A stretch of 64,000 bases of DNA, taken from positions 1-64,000 of the forward strand of contig JABDKX010000180.1 in assembly GCA_013001975.1 (NCBI GenBank), written 5' to 3'. The notes beneath the pieces were generated by a model. That model was not told the DNA's origin. It searched no databases and was given only the letters and a program-made list of their open reading frames with translations. Within the stretch, counting starts at the first letter, position 1; each line of letters opens with the position of its first letter. Of this stretch, positions 28,296 to 38,173 are shown piece by piece. Made by a program: the position numbers and the translations under genes. The DNA is from Saprospiraceae bacterium (GTDB lineage: Bacteria > Bacteroidota > Bacteroidia > Chitinophagales > Saprospiraceae).

Positions 28296-28859
28296 ATGAA
28301 GTATTTGTTGCCTTTATTTATTATGATCTTATCATTGAGTTGCACTCAACACAATAATGTTCAAAAAGAATCGAAAGATGACATTAAATTATATGATTAC
28401 GACGTCGAAGAAAAAATAAAATCTCTAGGAATTGATTTACCAGAAGCGAATATTCCGGTCGCTAATTATGTTAACGCTGTGACAACAGGTGATTTAGTCT
28501 ATCTCGCTGGCAAGGGTCCAAAACAAGCCAATGGAGAATACATTAAAGGCAAAGTCGTTACAGATGTTACTATTGAAGATGCCTATAAAGCAGCACGACT
28601 AATCGGCATTGCACAGTTGGGTGCTTTAAAAGATGAAATTGGTGATCTCAACAAAGTCGTCAGAATTGTGAAAGTCATGGGCATGGTCAATGCCGAGCCT
28701 GGTTTTGGAGATCAACCAGAAGTTATTAATGGATTTTCTGATCTTATGGTTGAAGTTTTTGGAGAAAGAGGTAAACATGCACGTGCTGCTGTTGGTATGT
28801 CATCTCTTCCTAGAAACATTGTTTGTGAAATTGATATGGTCGTTGAAATTGCCAAATAA
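28296..28859 (+). CDS. RidA/YjgF-like protein with N-terminal lipoprotein signal
   Basis: MKYLLPLFIMILSLSCTQ lipobox; RidA core ANYVNAVTTGDLVYLAGKGP...GKVVTDVTIEDAYKAARLIGIAQLGALKDEIGDL..VVRIVKVMGMVNA...ARAAVGMSSLPRNIVCEIDMVVEI. Confidence 0.85.
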   Translation: MKYLLPLFIMILSLSCTQHNNVQKESKDDIKLYDYDVEEKIKSLGIDLPEANIPVANYVNAVTTGDLVYLAGKGPKQANGEYIKGKVVTDVTIEDAYKAARLIGIAQLGALKDEIGDLNKVVRIVKVMGMVNAEPGFGDQPEVINGFSDLMVEVFGERGKHARAAVGMSSLPRNIVCEIDMVVEIAK

Positions 28860-28877
28860 CTTACGAAAATATAAATT

Positions 28878-29237
28878 ATGAATGTAGAAGAGCAATTCCA
28901 AAATATAACAGAATATTTCTCACCTAAAGTCATTGGTGAAGTCAATGATGTTTATATAAAACTTGCGAAGATAAAAGGTGAGGATATTCCATGGCATAAT
29001 CATGAAAACGAGGATGAAATGTTCTTTATAATTGAAGGTGAAATGCTATTTGAAGTTGAAAATGAACCTCCATTTACTATGAAGAAAGGAGACATATTTA
29101 TAGTAAAAAAGGGCATTAATCACCGTGTTTCATCAAAAAAAGAGTGTAAAATCATGTTAATTGAGAATAAAACAACGGCACATACCGGTGATATCGTCAG
29201 CAAAGTCACTAAATCAATCGAAGAACAGCTAAAATAG
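28878..29237 (+). CDS. Cupin domain protein
   Basis: IPWHNHENEDEMFFIIEGEMLFEVENEPPFTMKKGDIFIVKKGINHRVSSKKECKIMLIE. Confidence 0.87.
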   Translation: MNVEEQFQNITEYFSPKVIGEVNDVYIKLAKIKGEDIPWHNHENEDEMFFIIEGEMLFEVENEPPFTMKKGDIFIVKKGINHRVSSKKECKIMLIENKTTAHTGDIVSKVTKSIEEQLK

Positions 29238-29374
29238 GTGCTCAAATCAATTCCTTGTAAATTATCGAGTTATATATATTTTAATTAAATATATAAACTA
29301 ACATATTATATATTATTTATATATTACACTTTATTTTAAGCTTATTTTGATAATGAGTTCTAAATCAGATATTT

Positions 29375-29806
29375 ATGGATTCCAGACTTAAAAATGTGTT
29401 AGCCATACTTGCTGGTATTATTATTGGTATCTTTGTTAACTATAGCATCGTTGGCTTCAGTGCAACCGTTATACCGTTACCTGAAGGGATTGATCCTACT
29501 AACCCGGACAGTATTGCCGATAATATTCACCTTTTTCAAGCAAAACATTTTGTAATGCCATTTCTAGCGCATGCATTAGGCACTTTAGTTGGTGCTTATG
29601 TTTCGTTTAGAATTGCCGCCAATCACAATATGAAATTTGCTTTAGGTATTGGTGCTTTTTTCTTACTAGGCGGTATCACTGCTGCTTTTATGATAAAAGG
29701 AGCTCCAATGTCATTTATAATTATTGATTTATTATTTGCTTATATACCAATGGCAATTATAGGCGGTAAACTAGCTGAAAAAACAAAAAACATTAAAGAA
29801 GAATAG
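29375..29806 (+). CDS. Small polytopic membrane protein, unknown function
   Basis: 143 aa, about four hydrophobic helices. Confidence 0.6.
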   Translation: MDSRLKNVLAILAGIIIGIFVNYSIVGFSATVIPLPEGIDPTNPDSIADNIHLFQAKHFVMPFLAHALGTLVGAYVSFRIAANHNMKFALGIGAFFLLGGITAAFMIKGAPMSFIIIDLLFAYIPMAIIGGKLAEKTKNIKEE

Positions 29807-29807
29807 A

Positions 29808-30782
29808 ATGAGTAAAGTATTAGTTACAGGGGGATGTGGCTTTATAGGAAGCCACATAGTAGAACATTTATTAAATACAAATCAAGAAGTCGTTGTTTTA
29901 GATGACTTGTCTACTGGATCAAGAAGCAATCTGCCAACCCACGAAAATTTGAATATCATTATAGGAAGTGTCCTTGATAAAGAAGCCGTAAACGAAGCAG
30001 TTCAAGGAGTTGATCTGATTTTACATATGGCAAGTTACGTTGGGATGAAGCTCGTTTATAAAGAACCTGCACAATCTTACAATGTCTCTAAAATAGGTAC
30101 AGAAAACATCTTAAAAGCATCTGGCGATACGCCGATTTTACTTTTCTCAACTTCTGCGGTATACGGCCTCGCAGCGACAACTGATATAAGTGAAGACAAC
30201 AAGATCAGTTTGGAAAGAGCCCAATCTTATGATGGAGATGTTAAATCTTATTCTTCTGGAAAATGGGAACTTGAGCAATTAGGTCATCAAGCTATTGCAG
30301 CTGGAAGAAAAGTTATGATCATCAGACCTTTTAATGTTATAGGAGAGAGACAATCAGCAGCTTATGGCATGGTGGTTCCTAATTTCATGAAAAATTGTAA
30401 TACAGGCATTCCGTTGACGATATATGATGATGGTGAACAAACACGTTCATTCTCGTGTGTGAAAACATTTACAAAAACAATCTTCAAATTATTAGAATCT
30501 GATGATGCTTGGGTTAGCCCTAACAATATTATAAATATTGGTTCTCATCATATCATTTCAATCAATAAATTGGCACATTACATCAAAACAAAAATGCAAG
30601 CCAGCAGTCCGATTGAATATATTCCATACGATACCATTTTTCCAAATAAGAAAGATGTAAGGCATCGTATTCCTGATACAAAGTTGTTAACGAAATTAGT
30701 CGGTGAAGTCAATTGGCCTACAGTAGAAGAAATCATCGATGGCTTACTTGTGCACGAAAGAGCTACAGCTCAAGCACGATAA
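29808..30782 (+). CDS. NAD-dependent epimerase/dehydratase
   Basis: Rossmann GGCGFIGSHIVEHLL..VVVLDDLSTGSRSNLP; SSGKWELEQL (YxxxK-type) and IRPFNVIGERQ. Confidence 0.88.
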   Translation: MSKVLVTGGCGFIGSHIVEHLLNTNQEVVVLDDLSTGSRSNLPTHENLNIIIGSVLDKEAVNEAVQGVDLILHMASYVGMKLVYKEPAQSYNVSKIGTENILKASGDTPILLFSTSAVYGLAATTDISEDNKISLERAQSYDGDVKSYSSGKWELEQLGHQAIAAGRKVMIIRPFNVIGERQSAAYGMVVPNFMKNCNTGIPLTIYDDGEQTRSFSCVKTFTKTIFKLLESDDAWVSPNNIINIGSHHIISINKLAHYIKTKMQASSPIEYIPYDTIFPNKKDVRHRIPDTKLLTKLVGEVNWPTVEEIIDGLLVHERATAQAR

Positions 30783-30786
30783 ATAA

Positions 30787-32115
30787 ATGAAGCATATCAA
30801 GCAAAATACAGTTATCCTTGGCGGTGGCTTGACAGGTCTATCCGCTGGATTAATACTCAAGGAAAATGCAACCATACTAGAAAAAAATGCCCGACCAGGT
30901 GGTTTGGTTCAGACGGTCAATAGAAATGGATATTGGTTTGACCATGTTATTCACCTACTTCATTTTCGTGATGATGTTACTGAAGCTATCATCAAGGATC
31001 TTCTCAAAGATGATTTGTTTCCAATCGCACCTTTAGCTTATGTAGAAACAACAGAAGGCGTTGGTAAATATCCTCTTCAAATGAATTTGAGGGGATTAAA
31101 CAAAGAAGCTATAACAAAGACTTTGACTGACCTTGCGAAAGTCAGTTTCAATATCAAACATGACAGTGCTGAAAATTTTGAAGACATGTTGAGAAAGTCA
31201 TTCGGAGAATATTTTTGCAAACTCTTCATGTTTCCTTACAACAATAAAGTTTGGAAGAGACCTTTAAACAGTTTGGCACCTTCAGGCTTCCAATGGAATA
31301 TTGATCAACCAAATTTTGAGCAAGTTCTTAACGGTGCCCTATCCGACAATTCCGATTTTGAGTCTTACAATGCAAATGCTTGGTATCCCAGTCCAAAAGA
31401 TGATTCGAAAGTAAAAGGCATGGAATTTCTCTCATATAGATTATCGAAAGAAGTTTCAGACCTACGATTGAATCATACAGTAAAATCAATTCATCTAGAA
31501 AATAAAACTGTCGTTGCCCAACATGGAAACGAAGAGATTGAAATTTCTTATTCCAACAAGTGTTTAAGTACGATTCCTTTACCACACTTGATTGATATTT
31601 GTCAAGACATAGATCCAAAATTTAAATCAGCTAAAAGTGCATTAAAATATAATCGTGTTTTGTCCATAATGATAAGTATCGAGGGTCCTCGACCAGAAAA
31701 CACAGGACATTGGCGCTATTATGGACAATCGGATATCTGTTTTACGCGATTGGTATTCATGCATACTTTTGATCCTAAACTGGCACCAGAAAACGGATGG
31801 GGGTTATTGGTTGAAGTGATAGAACCTTCGGAATGGCCCATCAGACAAAGTGATGAAATTATCAATGAAGTTCTTGAAGATATAGGAAAAGTAAATGCAA
31901 TTCCCGATGACTGCCAAGTTATCGACAAACATTTGATGGTCGTTGATCCTGCTTATGTGGTATTTACCAATGAAAGCAAAGCATTAGTTGAAGAACTTAA
32001 AACATATTTTGACAAAAATGATGTGAAGCTATTGGGACGATATGGACAATGGGAATATTCTTCAATGGCGCAAGTAATGAGAGATGGATTTGAGTGGGCG
32101 AAAAATTTGATTTAA
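30787..32115 (+). CDS. FAD-dependent oxidoreductase (amine oxidase / UDP-galactopyranose mutase-like)
   Basis: VILGGGLTGLSAGLILKENATILEKNARPGGLVQT FAD site; FMFPYNNKVWKRPL. Confidence 0.77.
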   Translation: MKHIKQNTVILGGGLTGLSAGLILKENATILEKNARPGGLVQTVNRNGYWFDHVIHLLHFRDDVTEAIIKDLLKDDLFPIAPLAYVETTEGVGKYPLQMNLRGLNKEAITKTLTDLAKVSFNIKHDSAENFEDMLRKSFGEYFCKLFMFPYNNKVWKRPLNSLAPSGFQWNIDQPNFEQVLNGALSDNSDFESYNANAWYPSPKDDSKVKGMEFLSYRLSKEVSDLRLNHTVKSIHLENKTVVAQHGNEEIEISYSNKCLSTIPLPHLIDICQDIDPKFKSAKSALKYNRVLSIMISIEGPRPENTGHWRYYGQSDICFTRLVFMHTFDPKLAPENGWGLLVEVIEPSEWPIRQSDEIINEVLEDIGKVNAIPDDCQVIDKHLMVVDPAYVVFTNESKALVEELKTYFDKNDVKLLGRYGQWEYSSMAQVMRDGFEWAKNLI

Positions 32116-32142
32116 TTATGAATTAAAAATTAATGATAGAGC

Positions 32143-33174
32143 TTGGCGGATATTTTAAATATTGAAACAGGATATAAGTTATTATTGGCTATACTATTGG
32201 CAGCTATAGGAACTTGGCTATTTAAAAAAGTTGCTTGGCGTTTAAATATTTTAGATAAACCAAAGGGTACCGTTCCGCAACATGTCAAGGCAACACCTTA
32301 CTTAGGAGGTTTGGGCATTTATTTTGGGATAATCACTTCAAGTATTGTAGCTTCTTTTATTTGGTCTGATGACATTCAGATTTCCTTTTTGATCTTTTGT
32401 TTTCTCTTTATGTTGCTAGGGTTAATTGATGACTTATTAGAATTAAGGCCAATGAAAAAATTCTTAATTCAAGTTGTTGTGGCTATTGGTGCAGCTTACT
32501 ATTGTGCCTCATTTGACTTTACAGGAATCCATATTGTTGATTTATTAATTTCAGCATTTTGGTATTTGGTTTTGCTTAATGCATTCAACGTTACTGATGT
32601 TTGTGATGGCTTGCTGGCTGGTCTTTCTGTTGTGGCATTTTTGGTTGGAGCAATCATCTTTGCTCCTAATAATTTGGTAATGGTTATTTCTGCTGGAGCA
32701 ACATTAGGATATTTATTTTTTAATAAGCCACCAGCCAGTATATTCATGGGTGATGCAGGTTCTCACTTATTAGGATTTATCGCAGGATATATTACGATGA
32801 ATACACCTGTTGTTTTGGAAGGTACATATTCATTTTTGATTTTAGGTTTTCTATGTGCTGTACCAATTTTTGAAATGACTTTTCTTATTGTGATGAGAAC
32901 ACTCAAAGGTAAAAAATGGTACTTGAGCTCAAGAGATCATTTTGCGCTCAGATTACAAAGACATGGTTTTTCTAAATGGCAAACGATCATTTTAGCTTGG
33001 ATTTTAGCTTTTATTGCGACCGCGCCGATTTTTTATATTATCAACGAGAGCCAATATCAATTCCGAATCTTATTTATAATTGCAGCAATTGTCGTTGCCG
33101 TATTCTTAATCTTTTGGTGGTATTTAATAAAAATTGAAAAAGAAGATGATGCTAAACTAGAAGCAGGTAATTAA
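32143..33174 (+). CDS. Glycosyltransferase family 4, MraY/WecA-like polyprenyl-phosphate sugar-1-phosphate transferase (TTG start)
   Basis: KGTVPQHVKATPYLGGLGIYFG; LGLIDDLLELRPMKKFLIQ; LLNAFNVTDVCDGLLAGLS; SIFMGDAGSHLLGF; multi-TM. Confidence 0.88.
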   Translation: MADILNIETGYKLLLAILLAAIGTWLFKKVAWRLNILDKPKGTVPQHVKATPYLGGLGIYFGIITSSIVASFIWSDDIQISFLIFCFLFMLLGLIDDLLELRPMKKFLIQVVVAIGAAYYCASFDFTGIHIVDLLISAFWYLVLLNAFNVTDVCDGLLAGLSVVAFLVGAIIFAPNNLVMVISAGATLGYLFFNKPPASIFMGDAGSHLLGFIAGYITMNTPVVLEGTYSFLILGFLCAVPIFEMTFLIVMRTLKGKKWYLSSRDHFALRLQRHGFSKWQTIILAWILAFIATAPIFYIINESQYQFRILFIIAAIVVAVFLIFWWYLIKIEKEDDAKLEAGN

Positions 33175-33842
33175 TCTATACAATAATATACAGCCATGTA
33201 GTGGCTAAAACTTCCTCCTAAAACAAACATGTGCCAAATAAAATGATTTTGGAATAGCTTTTCCCAAAGGAAAAATACAACGCCAATACTGTAAGACAAT
33301 CCACCAATCACCAGCCAAATTAAAGCTACATAAGGAAGTTTCAATAAAATCGGTTCAATAAGAAAAAGCGCCATCCAACCCATTGCCAAGTAAGCCAATG
33401 TTGATAGCAATTTAAACTTATGTGTAAAAAACCATTTGAATAAAGAACCGATCAAAACTATACTCCAAATAATAGCCAAAACTATTAGACCAGTCTGATC
33501 TCGAAAGTAGGTCAGCAAAAATGGGGTATAAGAACCTGCTATTAAAAAGTAAATACTGATATGATCATAGGTTCGCCATTTCTTCCGCTTGGCTTTATCT
33601 AAAGTGTGATGATAGAAGGTTGAAGATATGTAAACCATAAGTAAGGAAATTGAAAATACAATGGCTCCTAATGTGTAATAATTATTTTTTAACCCATAGG
33701 CATGAAAAAGAAGGACAGGAATAAGAATGATAAATAAAATAACACCAAAAGCATGAGATGCCATATTCAAGCGTTCTTCTTGGATACTTTTAACTTGAGA
33801 TGTTATATCAATCTCATTATATTTCGGTGAATTTTGAAGCAT
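33171..33842 (-). CDS. Hemolysin III / PAQR (TrhA-like) family membrane protein
   Basis: EERLNMASHAFGVILF; SSTFYHHTLDKAKRKKWRTYDHISIYFLIAGSYTPF; C-terminal HFIWHMFVLGGSFSHYMAVYY. Confidence 0.88.
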   Translation of the reverse strand: MLQNSPKYNEIDITSQVKSIQEERLNMASHAFGVILFIILIPVLLFHAYGLKNNYYTLGAIVFSISLLMVYISSTFYHHTLDKAKRKKWRTYDHISIYFLIAGSYTPFLLTYFRDQTGLIVLAIIWSIVLIGSLFKWFFTHKFKLLSTLAYLAMGWMALFLIEPILLKLPYVALIWLVIGGLSYSIGVVFFLWEKLFQNHFIWHMFVLGGSFSHYMAVYYCID

Positions 33843-33868
33843 TTTTCTTTATCTAATTACTAAACCAT

Positions 33869-34438
33869 TTATTCAATCAAAAGTTGATAATGTGATAGTA
33901 TACCTTCTATATTATGACGACTGAATTTAGCGCCCTTAACGTAATTTTCATTCAAATTAATTTCAAAGTTTTTCGCCAATCTAAAATCAGCTTTCCTTAA
34001 ATCGGTACTTTCGAAATTTGATTGTCTGAAATCGCAGTCATCAAATACCAAACCACTCAGATTGGCTTCACCTAATTCTACATTTTCGAAAATGCATTTA
34101 TCAAATGAACATTTCGTTAAATCCATTCCAAGAAAAGAACTGTGACTCAATATGCAAGATTTGAAGGTAGTCTTAAATAGAAGCGGATTCACTGTATCCC
34201 ATCTGACACCCAACATCTTACAATTTTGAAATTCAACATCTCTGAAAGAAGCCATATTCATCTTGCAGTTTGACAAGTCACATTCAACAAACTGGCAATC
34301 AATAAATTTAGACAAGTTTATCGGCGCTTCTTCAAATAATAAATTATTAAATGAAGAGGCTTCAAACTCACTTTTTTCTACTATGTTTTTTTTAAAATTC
34401 TGTTCATCAAAGATTACATTATAATATACTTGATTCAT
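33869..34438 (-). CDS. Pentapeptide repeat protein
   Basis: Repeated A(D/N)LXX-type motifs: CDLSNCKMNMASF, MDLTKCSFDKCIFENVELGEANLSGLVFDDCDFRQSNFESTDLRKADF. Confidence 0.83.
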   Translation of the reverse strand: MNQVYYNVIFDEQNFKKNIVEKSEFEASSFNNLLFEEAPINLSKFIDCQFVECDLSNCKMNMASFRDVEFQNCKMLGVRWDTVNPLLFKTTFKSCILSHSSFLGMDLTKCSFDKCIFENVELGEANLSGLVFDDCDFRQSNFESTDLRKADFRLAKNFEINLNENYVKGAKFSRHNIEGILSHYQLLIE

Positions 34439-34585
34439 TAGGTGTAAAGGTGATAAAAATAATTATCAATTAACAACAAGTAATAATAATCAGCATTAAC
34501 TTTTAAGTGGTTGATTATTTAAATTAACTATCTTTAAATAATAAGGATTTCAAATCATCTTGAATAAGTAGTTAAATAAAATAGT

Positions 34586-36940
34586 ATGAATATTGACGAT
34601 GATGTTATTAATAAAATTATTAATCGGCTCAAGCAACTGGAGTCCCAACACATTGATCAAGCTACTGAAATTCAATCTTTAAAGAAACAACTCAGTAACT
34701 ATATAAAGCACAAATCCCATCTTGAGGAAGAATCTAAAATAGAAATGAGTTCTCCTATTATTCAACAGGAACCAGAAATAGATATTGAGCGCCAACTCCA
34801 AACGGAAATCCAACTTGAACGTCAGAGAATAATAAAGGACGAAGAAAGCATCTTGAATGAAAAGGAATCTGTTTTTCAAGATCGTAAGCAGAAATTACTC
34901 AATTTAAACTTTGAAAAATTTATTGGAGAAAATCTGATTAATAAAGTCGGTATACTAATTACAATTATTGGGATTGGCATTGGTGCAAAGTATTCTATTG
35001 AAAACAATTTAGTTTCCCCCTTAACCAGAATTGTTTTAGGGTATTTGTCAGGCATTTTATTAGTAGCAACAGGTGTCAAGTTGCTGGCAAATTATAAAAA
35101 TTATGCTTCTGTATTAATAGCTGGAGGGTTGGCCGTTTTCTATTTCATTACTTTCTTTGCTTATAGCTTTTATGATTTAATACCACAAACACTTGCTTTT
35201 GGTCTCATGTTTTTGTTTACTATTTTTTCTGTGTTTGCTGCATTGAAATTAGACAAGCAAATCATCGCTCATATTGGATTGGTTGGTGCCTATGGTATTC
35301 CATTTTTACTACGCGACGAAACTGGCAATATCACATTTTTATTTTCATATATTGCCATCATCAACATCGGCATTTTAGCAATTGCTGTTTACAAGTATTG
35401 GCGATATTCATTTTACATTGCCTTTGCATTGACATGGTTGATTTATAATACATGGTACTGCGAACAAACCAACAATCTCGATGTCAATTTTACCATTGGA
35501 TTTGCTTTTCTATTTTTCATAATATTCTATATCACTTTTATTGTCAATAAAATAAGAAGGGATTCTATTTTCGACATCATTGATATTGGAATGATTTTGT
35601 TAAATGCGTTCGTATTTTATGGCATAGGATATTTAACTTTGATAGAAGGCGAATACTCAAAAGAGGCGGTAACACTTTTCACATTATTCAATGCTGTCAT
35701 TCATTTTGCATTTACTATTTTCCTTTACAAACGCAAGCTGGCAGAAAACAAGATATTTTATTTGTTGTCTGGACTTGTGTTGGTTTTCTTAACCATTTCA
35801 GTTCCTATTTATTTTGATGGCAATTGGGTCACATCTATTTGGATTTTTGAAGCCTTATTACTTTTCTGGATAGGCCGAACGAAGAGCCAAAAAGCATATG
35901 AGTATTTAGCATATCCTCTGATTGTTTTTGCGGCAGGAAGTTTAACTGACGATTGGAACAATGCTTACAATTATATAAATGGCGATAAAGATGAATTTGT
36001 GCAATTTTTATTTAACAGCACCTTCCTTACTTCAATTCTCTTTTTAATAACCTTGTTTTTTATAAATAAAATTAATTTTTCAAATCCAATAACAGATAAA
36101 GATGATGCATGGTGGGATACTTCGGACTTTTTAAACATACTTCTTCCAGCAGTATTTATTGGTTTTTTATACTTGACCTTTTTCAATGAAATAGCTAATT
36201 ATTGGTCAATGCGTTTTTATGAATCTAAAGTAACGGCGATACAAACTGAATATAATTACCAATTACAATCTTTTGGTACAATGTCTTTGATCATTTATTC
36301 GCATATCTTTTTAATCTTATGTTCATTTATAAATATGAAATGGACAAAAATCAGATCGGTTGGTAAACTTAATTTAATGCTTAACATTTTTGGAATATTT
36401 ATGTTCTTAACCTTGGGTCTTGCTGTGCTGTCTTCACTTCATTCTCAATATGTGAAATATGATACGACTCAGATATTTGAGCCTAGTAAAATGAATTTAT
36501 ATATCAGATATATTGCCCTAATGCCGGCGTTGATTCTGCTTTCAACTTTATACTTTTATCCAAGAGAACTGTTTATGAAAATGAAGCGAACAAGGATCTA
36601 TAACATAATCCTGGCGTTCTTCATTCTAATGTTTCTGACGAGTGAGTTGTATCATATCTTAAGTCATTTTTCTGTAGAGGAGAGCAGCAAATTAGGTATC
36701 ACTATACTTTGGTCTGTCTATTCTTTAGCATGTATTTCTTTGGGCATATGGAAAAACATTAAACACTTAAGAATATTTGCCATTGTTCTCTTTTCAATTG
36801 CGCTGGTTAAGCTTTTCTTATACGATATCTCGCATGTAAACACGATATCTAAAACGATTCTTTTCGTGAGCTTAGGTGTACTCCTATTGATCATTTCATT
36901 TTTATATAACAAGTATAAACACCTTATTCAAGATGTATAA
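34586..36940 (+). CDS. DUF2339 family polytopic membrane protein
   Basis: 784 aa; N-terminal coiled coil then NFEKFIGENLINKVGILITIIGIGIGAKYSIEN and many TM helices. Confidence 0.8.
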   Translation: MNIDDDVINKIINRLKQLESQHIDQATEIQSLKKQLSNYIKHKSHLEEESKIEMSSPIIQQEPEIDIERQLQTEIQLERQRIIKDEESILNEKESVFQDRKQKLLNLNFEKFIGENLINKVGILITIIGIGIGAKYSIENNLVSPLTRIVLGYLSGILLVATGVKLLANYKNYASVLIAGGLAVFYFITFFAYSFYDLIPQTLAFGLMFLFTIFSVFAALKLDKQIIAHIGLVGAYGIPFLLRDETGNITFLFSYIAIINIGILAIAVYKYWRYSFYIAFALTWLIYNTWYCEQTNNLDVNFTIGFAFLFFIIFYITFIVNKIRRDSIFDIIDIGMILLNAFVFYGIGYLTLIEGEYSKEAVTLFTLFNAVIHFAFTIFLYKRKLAENKIFYLLSGLVLVFLTISVPIYFDGNWVTSIWIFEALLLFWIGRTKSQKAYEYLAYPLIVFAAGSLTDDWNNAYNYINGDKDEFVQFLFNSTFLTSILFLITLFFINKINFSNPITDKDDAWWDTSDFLNILLPAVFIGFLYLTFFNEIANYWSMRFYESKVTAIQTEYNYQLQSFGTMSLIIYSHIFLILCSFINMKWTKIRSVGKLNLMLNIFGIFMFLTLGLAVLSSLHSQYVKYDTTQIFEPSKMNLYIRYIALMPALILLSTLYFYPRELFMKMKRTRIYNIILAFFILMFLTSELYHILSHFSVEESSKLGITILWSVYSLACISLGIWKNIKHLRIFAIVLFSIALVKLFLYDISHVNTISKTILFVSLGVLLLIISFLYNKYKHLIQDV

Positions 36941-38156
36941 ACGCTTGCTAATTATATTTATAATTTTAGGAACTTCAGTTTTAACTTTTGGTCAGGTTTC
37001 TGATTGTAAATATTGTTTGGAAATAAAAGAAGCAGATGAAGGATGGTCTTCCTTGAAATTACCGAAGGAACAATTCAAACATTTTAACCGTAATTTTTCC
37101 GACATTCGAATTATTTCTGTAGCAGGTGATAATGACACTTTAGAAAATCCATATTATGTTGAGGATGTAAAATTAAATACTGAAGAGAAATTTTATGACT
37201 TGCCTCTTGTCAATGCTTCAACTAATCAAGGAGAAAGTTTTCTTACCATTTTAAATGAATCCAATCAACTAATTAATAAACTTGAAATAGAAACACCATC
37301 AAAAAATTACGATATCAATATAAAAGTCGAAGGGAGTCAAAACAATTCCAAATGGTTTGAAATAGAGAACAATAAAAGAATCGTAAATATTAATGATGAT
37401 CTTATGTCGTATAATTATAATACGATGATAATAAAGGACGTCAATTTCAAATATTTTCGTCTTCGGTACAAATCGAATAAAGACTTCAAAATTGATGGCG
37501 TCAAATCATCTAAAACAATTGAAAATGCAAATTCAGAAACACAAATACCCATTAAAAGTTACAACATAGTCAATAAGGATAATCTGACAGAAATTAGTGT
37601 TGACCTTAATTCTGAATATCCAATCTCTAAGTTCAAGTGCACATTCAATGAAGATGAATTTCACAGACCTTTTTCACTTCATTTTATTTCAGCCAGTTTA
37701 CAGACAAAGGATTCTATCAAACCAGTTTATAATGAATTCTACACTGGAATGTTTACTTCTTATTCAGATGAAGCCTTCCCATTTAAATGGAGAACGCTTG
37801 ATCATTTTAAAATAGTTATAAAGAATTATAATAACCAACCTCTCAATTTATCATCCATAAAGTTATTTCATACCGACCGCTTTGCCACTACACGACTAAA
37901 TAAAGGGGATAGATATTTCTTTTGCTTTGGGAATAAAAAGGCAATGAAACCCATATATGATATTGTCATGTTTAAAGATAAAATTCCTAAGGATAAGAAA
38001 AGACTGGATTTCGATAATGGTTTTATAATAAATAAAGAGGAAGTAGAAAATCAACCGTTTACATTAAGTTATGTTTGGCTTTATATAGTATTTTTGCTCA
38101 TCGTTATTTTATTAGGTTATGCAACACTCAAAATGATGAAGAACAAAGACAGTTAA
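36933..38156 (+). CDS. DUF3999-like secreted/membrane protein
   Basis: Signal peptide, C-terminal TM (LYIVFLLIVILLGYATLKMM); overlaps the DUF2339 gene by 8 bp, a typical DUF2339 partner arrangement. Confidence 0.6.
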   Translation: MYKRLLIIFIILGTSVLTFGQVSDCKYCLEIKEADEGWSSLKLPKEQFKHFNRNFSDIRIISVAGDNDTLENPYYVEDVKLNTEEKFYDLPLVNASTNQGESFLTILNESNQLINKLEIETPSKNYDINIKVEGSQNNSKWFEIENNKRIVNINDDLMSYNYNTMIIKDVNFKYFRLRYKSNKDFKIDGVKSSKTIENANSETQIPIKSYNIVNKDNLTEISVDLNSEYPISKFKCTFNEDEFHRPFSLHFISASLQTKDSIKPVYNEFYTGMFTSYSDEAFPFKWRTLDHFKIVIKNYNNQPLNLSSIKLFHTDRFATTRLNKGDRYFFCFGNKKAMKPIYDIVMFKDKIPKDKKRLDFDNGFIINKEEVENQPFTLSYVWLYIVFLLIVILLGYATLKMMKNKDS

Positions 38157-38173
38157 TAATAAATTAGATTTTA

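Noticed and set aside
28690-28945. Alternative ORFs at the ridA/cupin junction (28690-28881 plus, 28712-28945 minus)
   Set aside because: Overlap well-supported RidA and cupin frames with no domain evidence.
29260-29330. Very AT-rich near-palindromic stretch (tatatattttaattaaatatata) considered as an origin or attachment site
   Set aside because: Low-complexity AT sequence is common between genes here; no DnaA boxes or integrase nearby.
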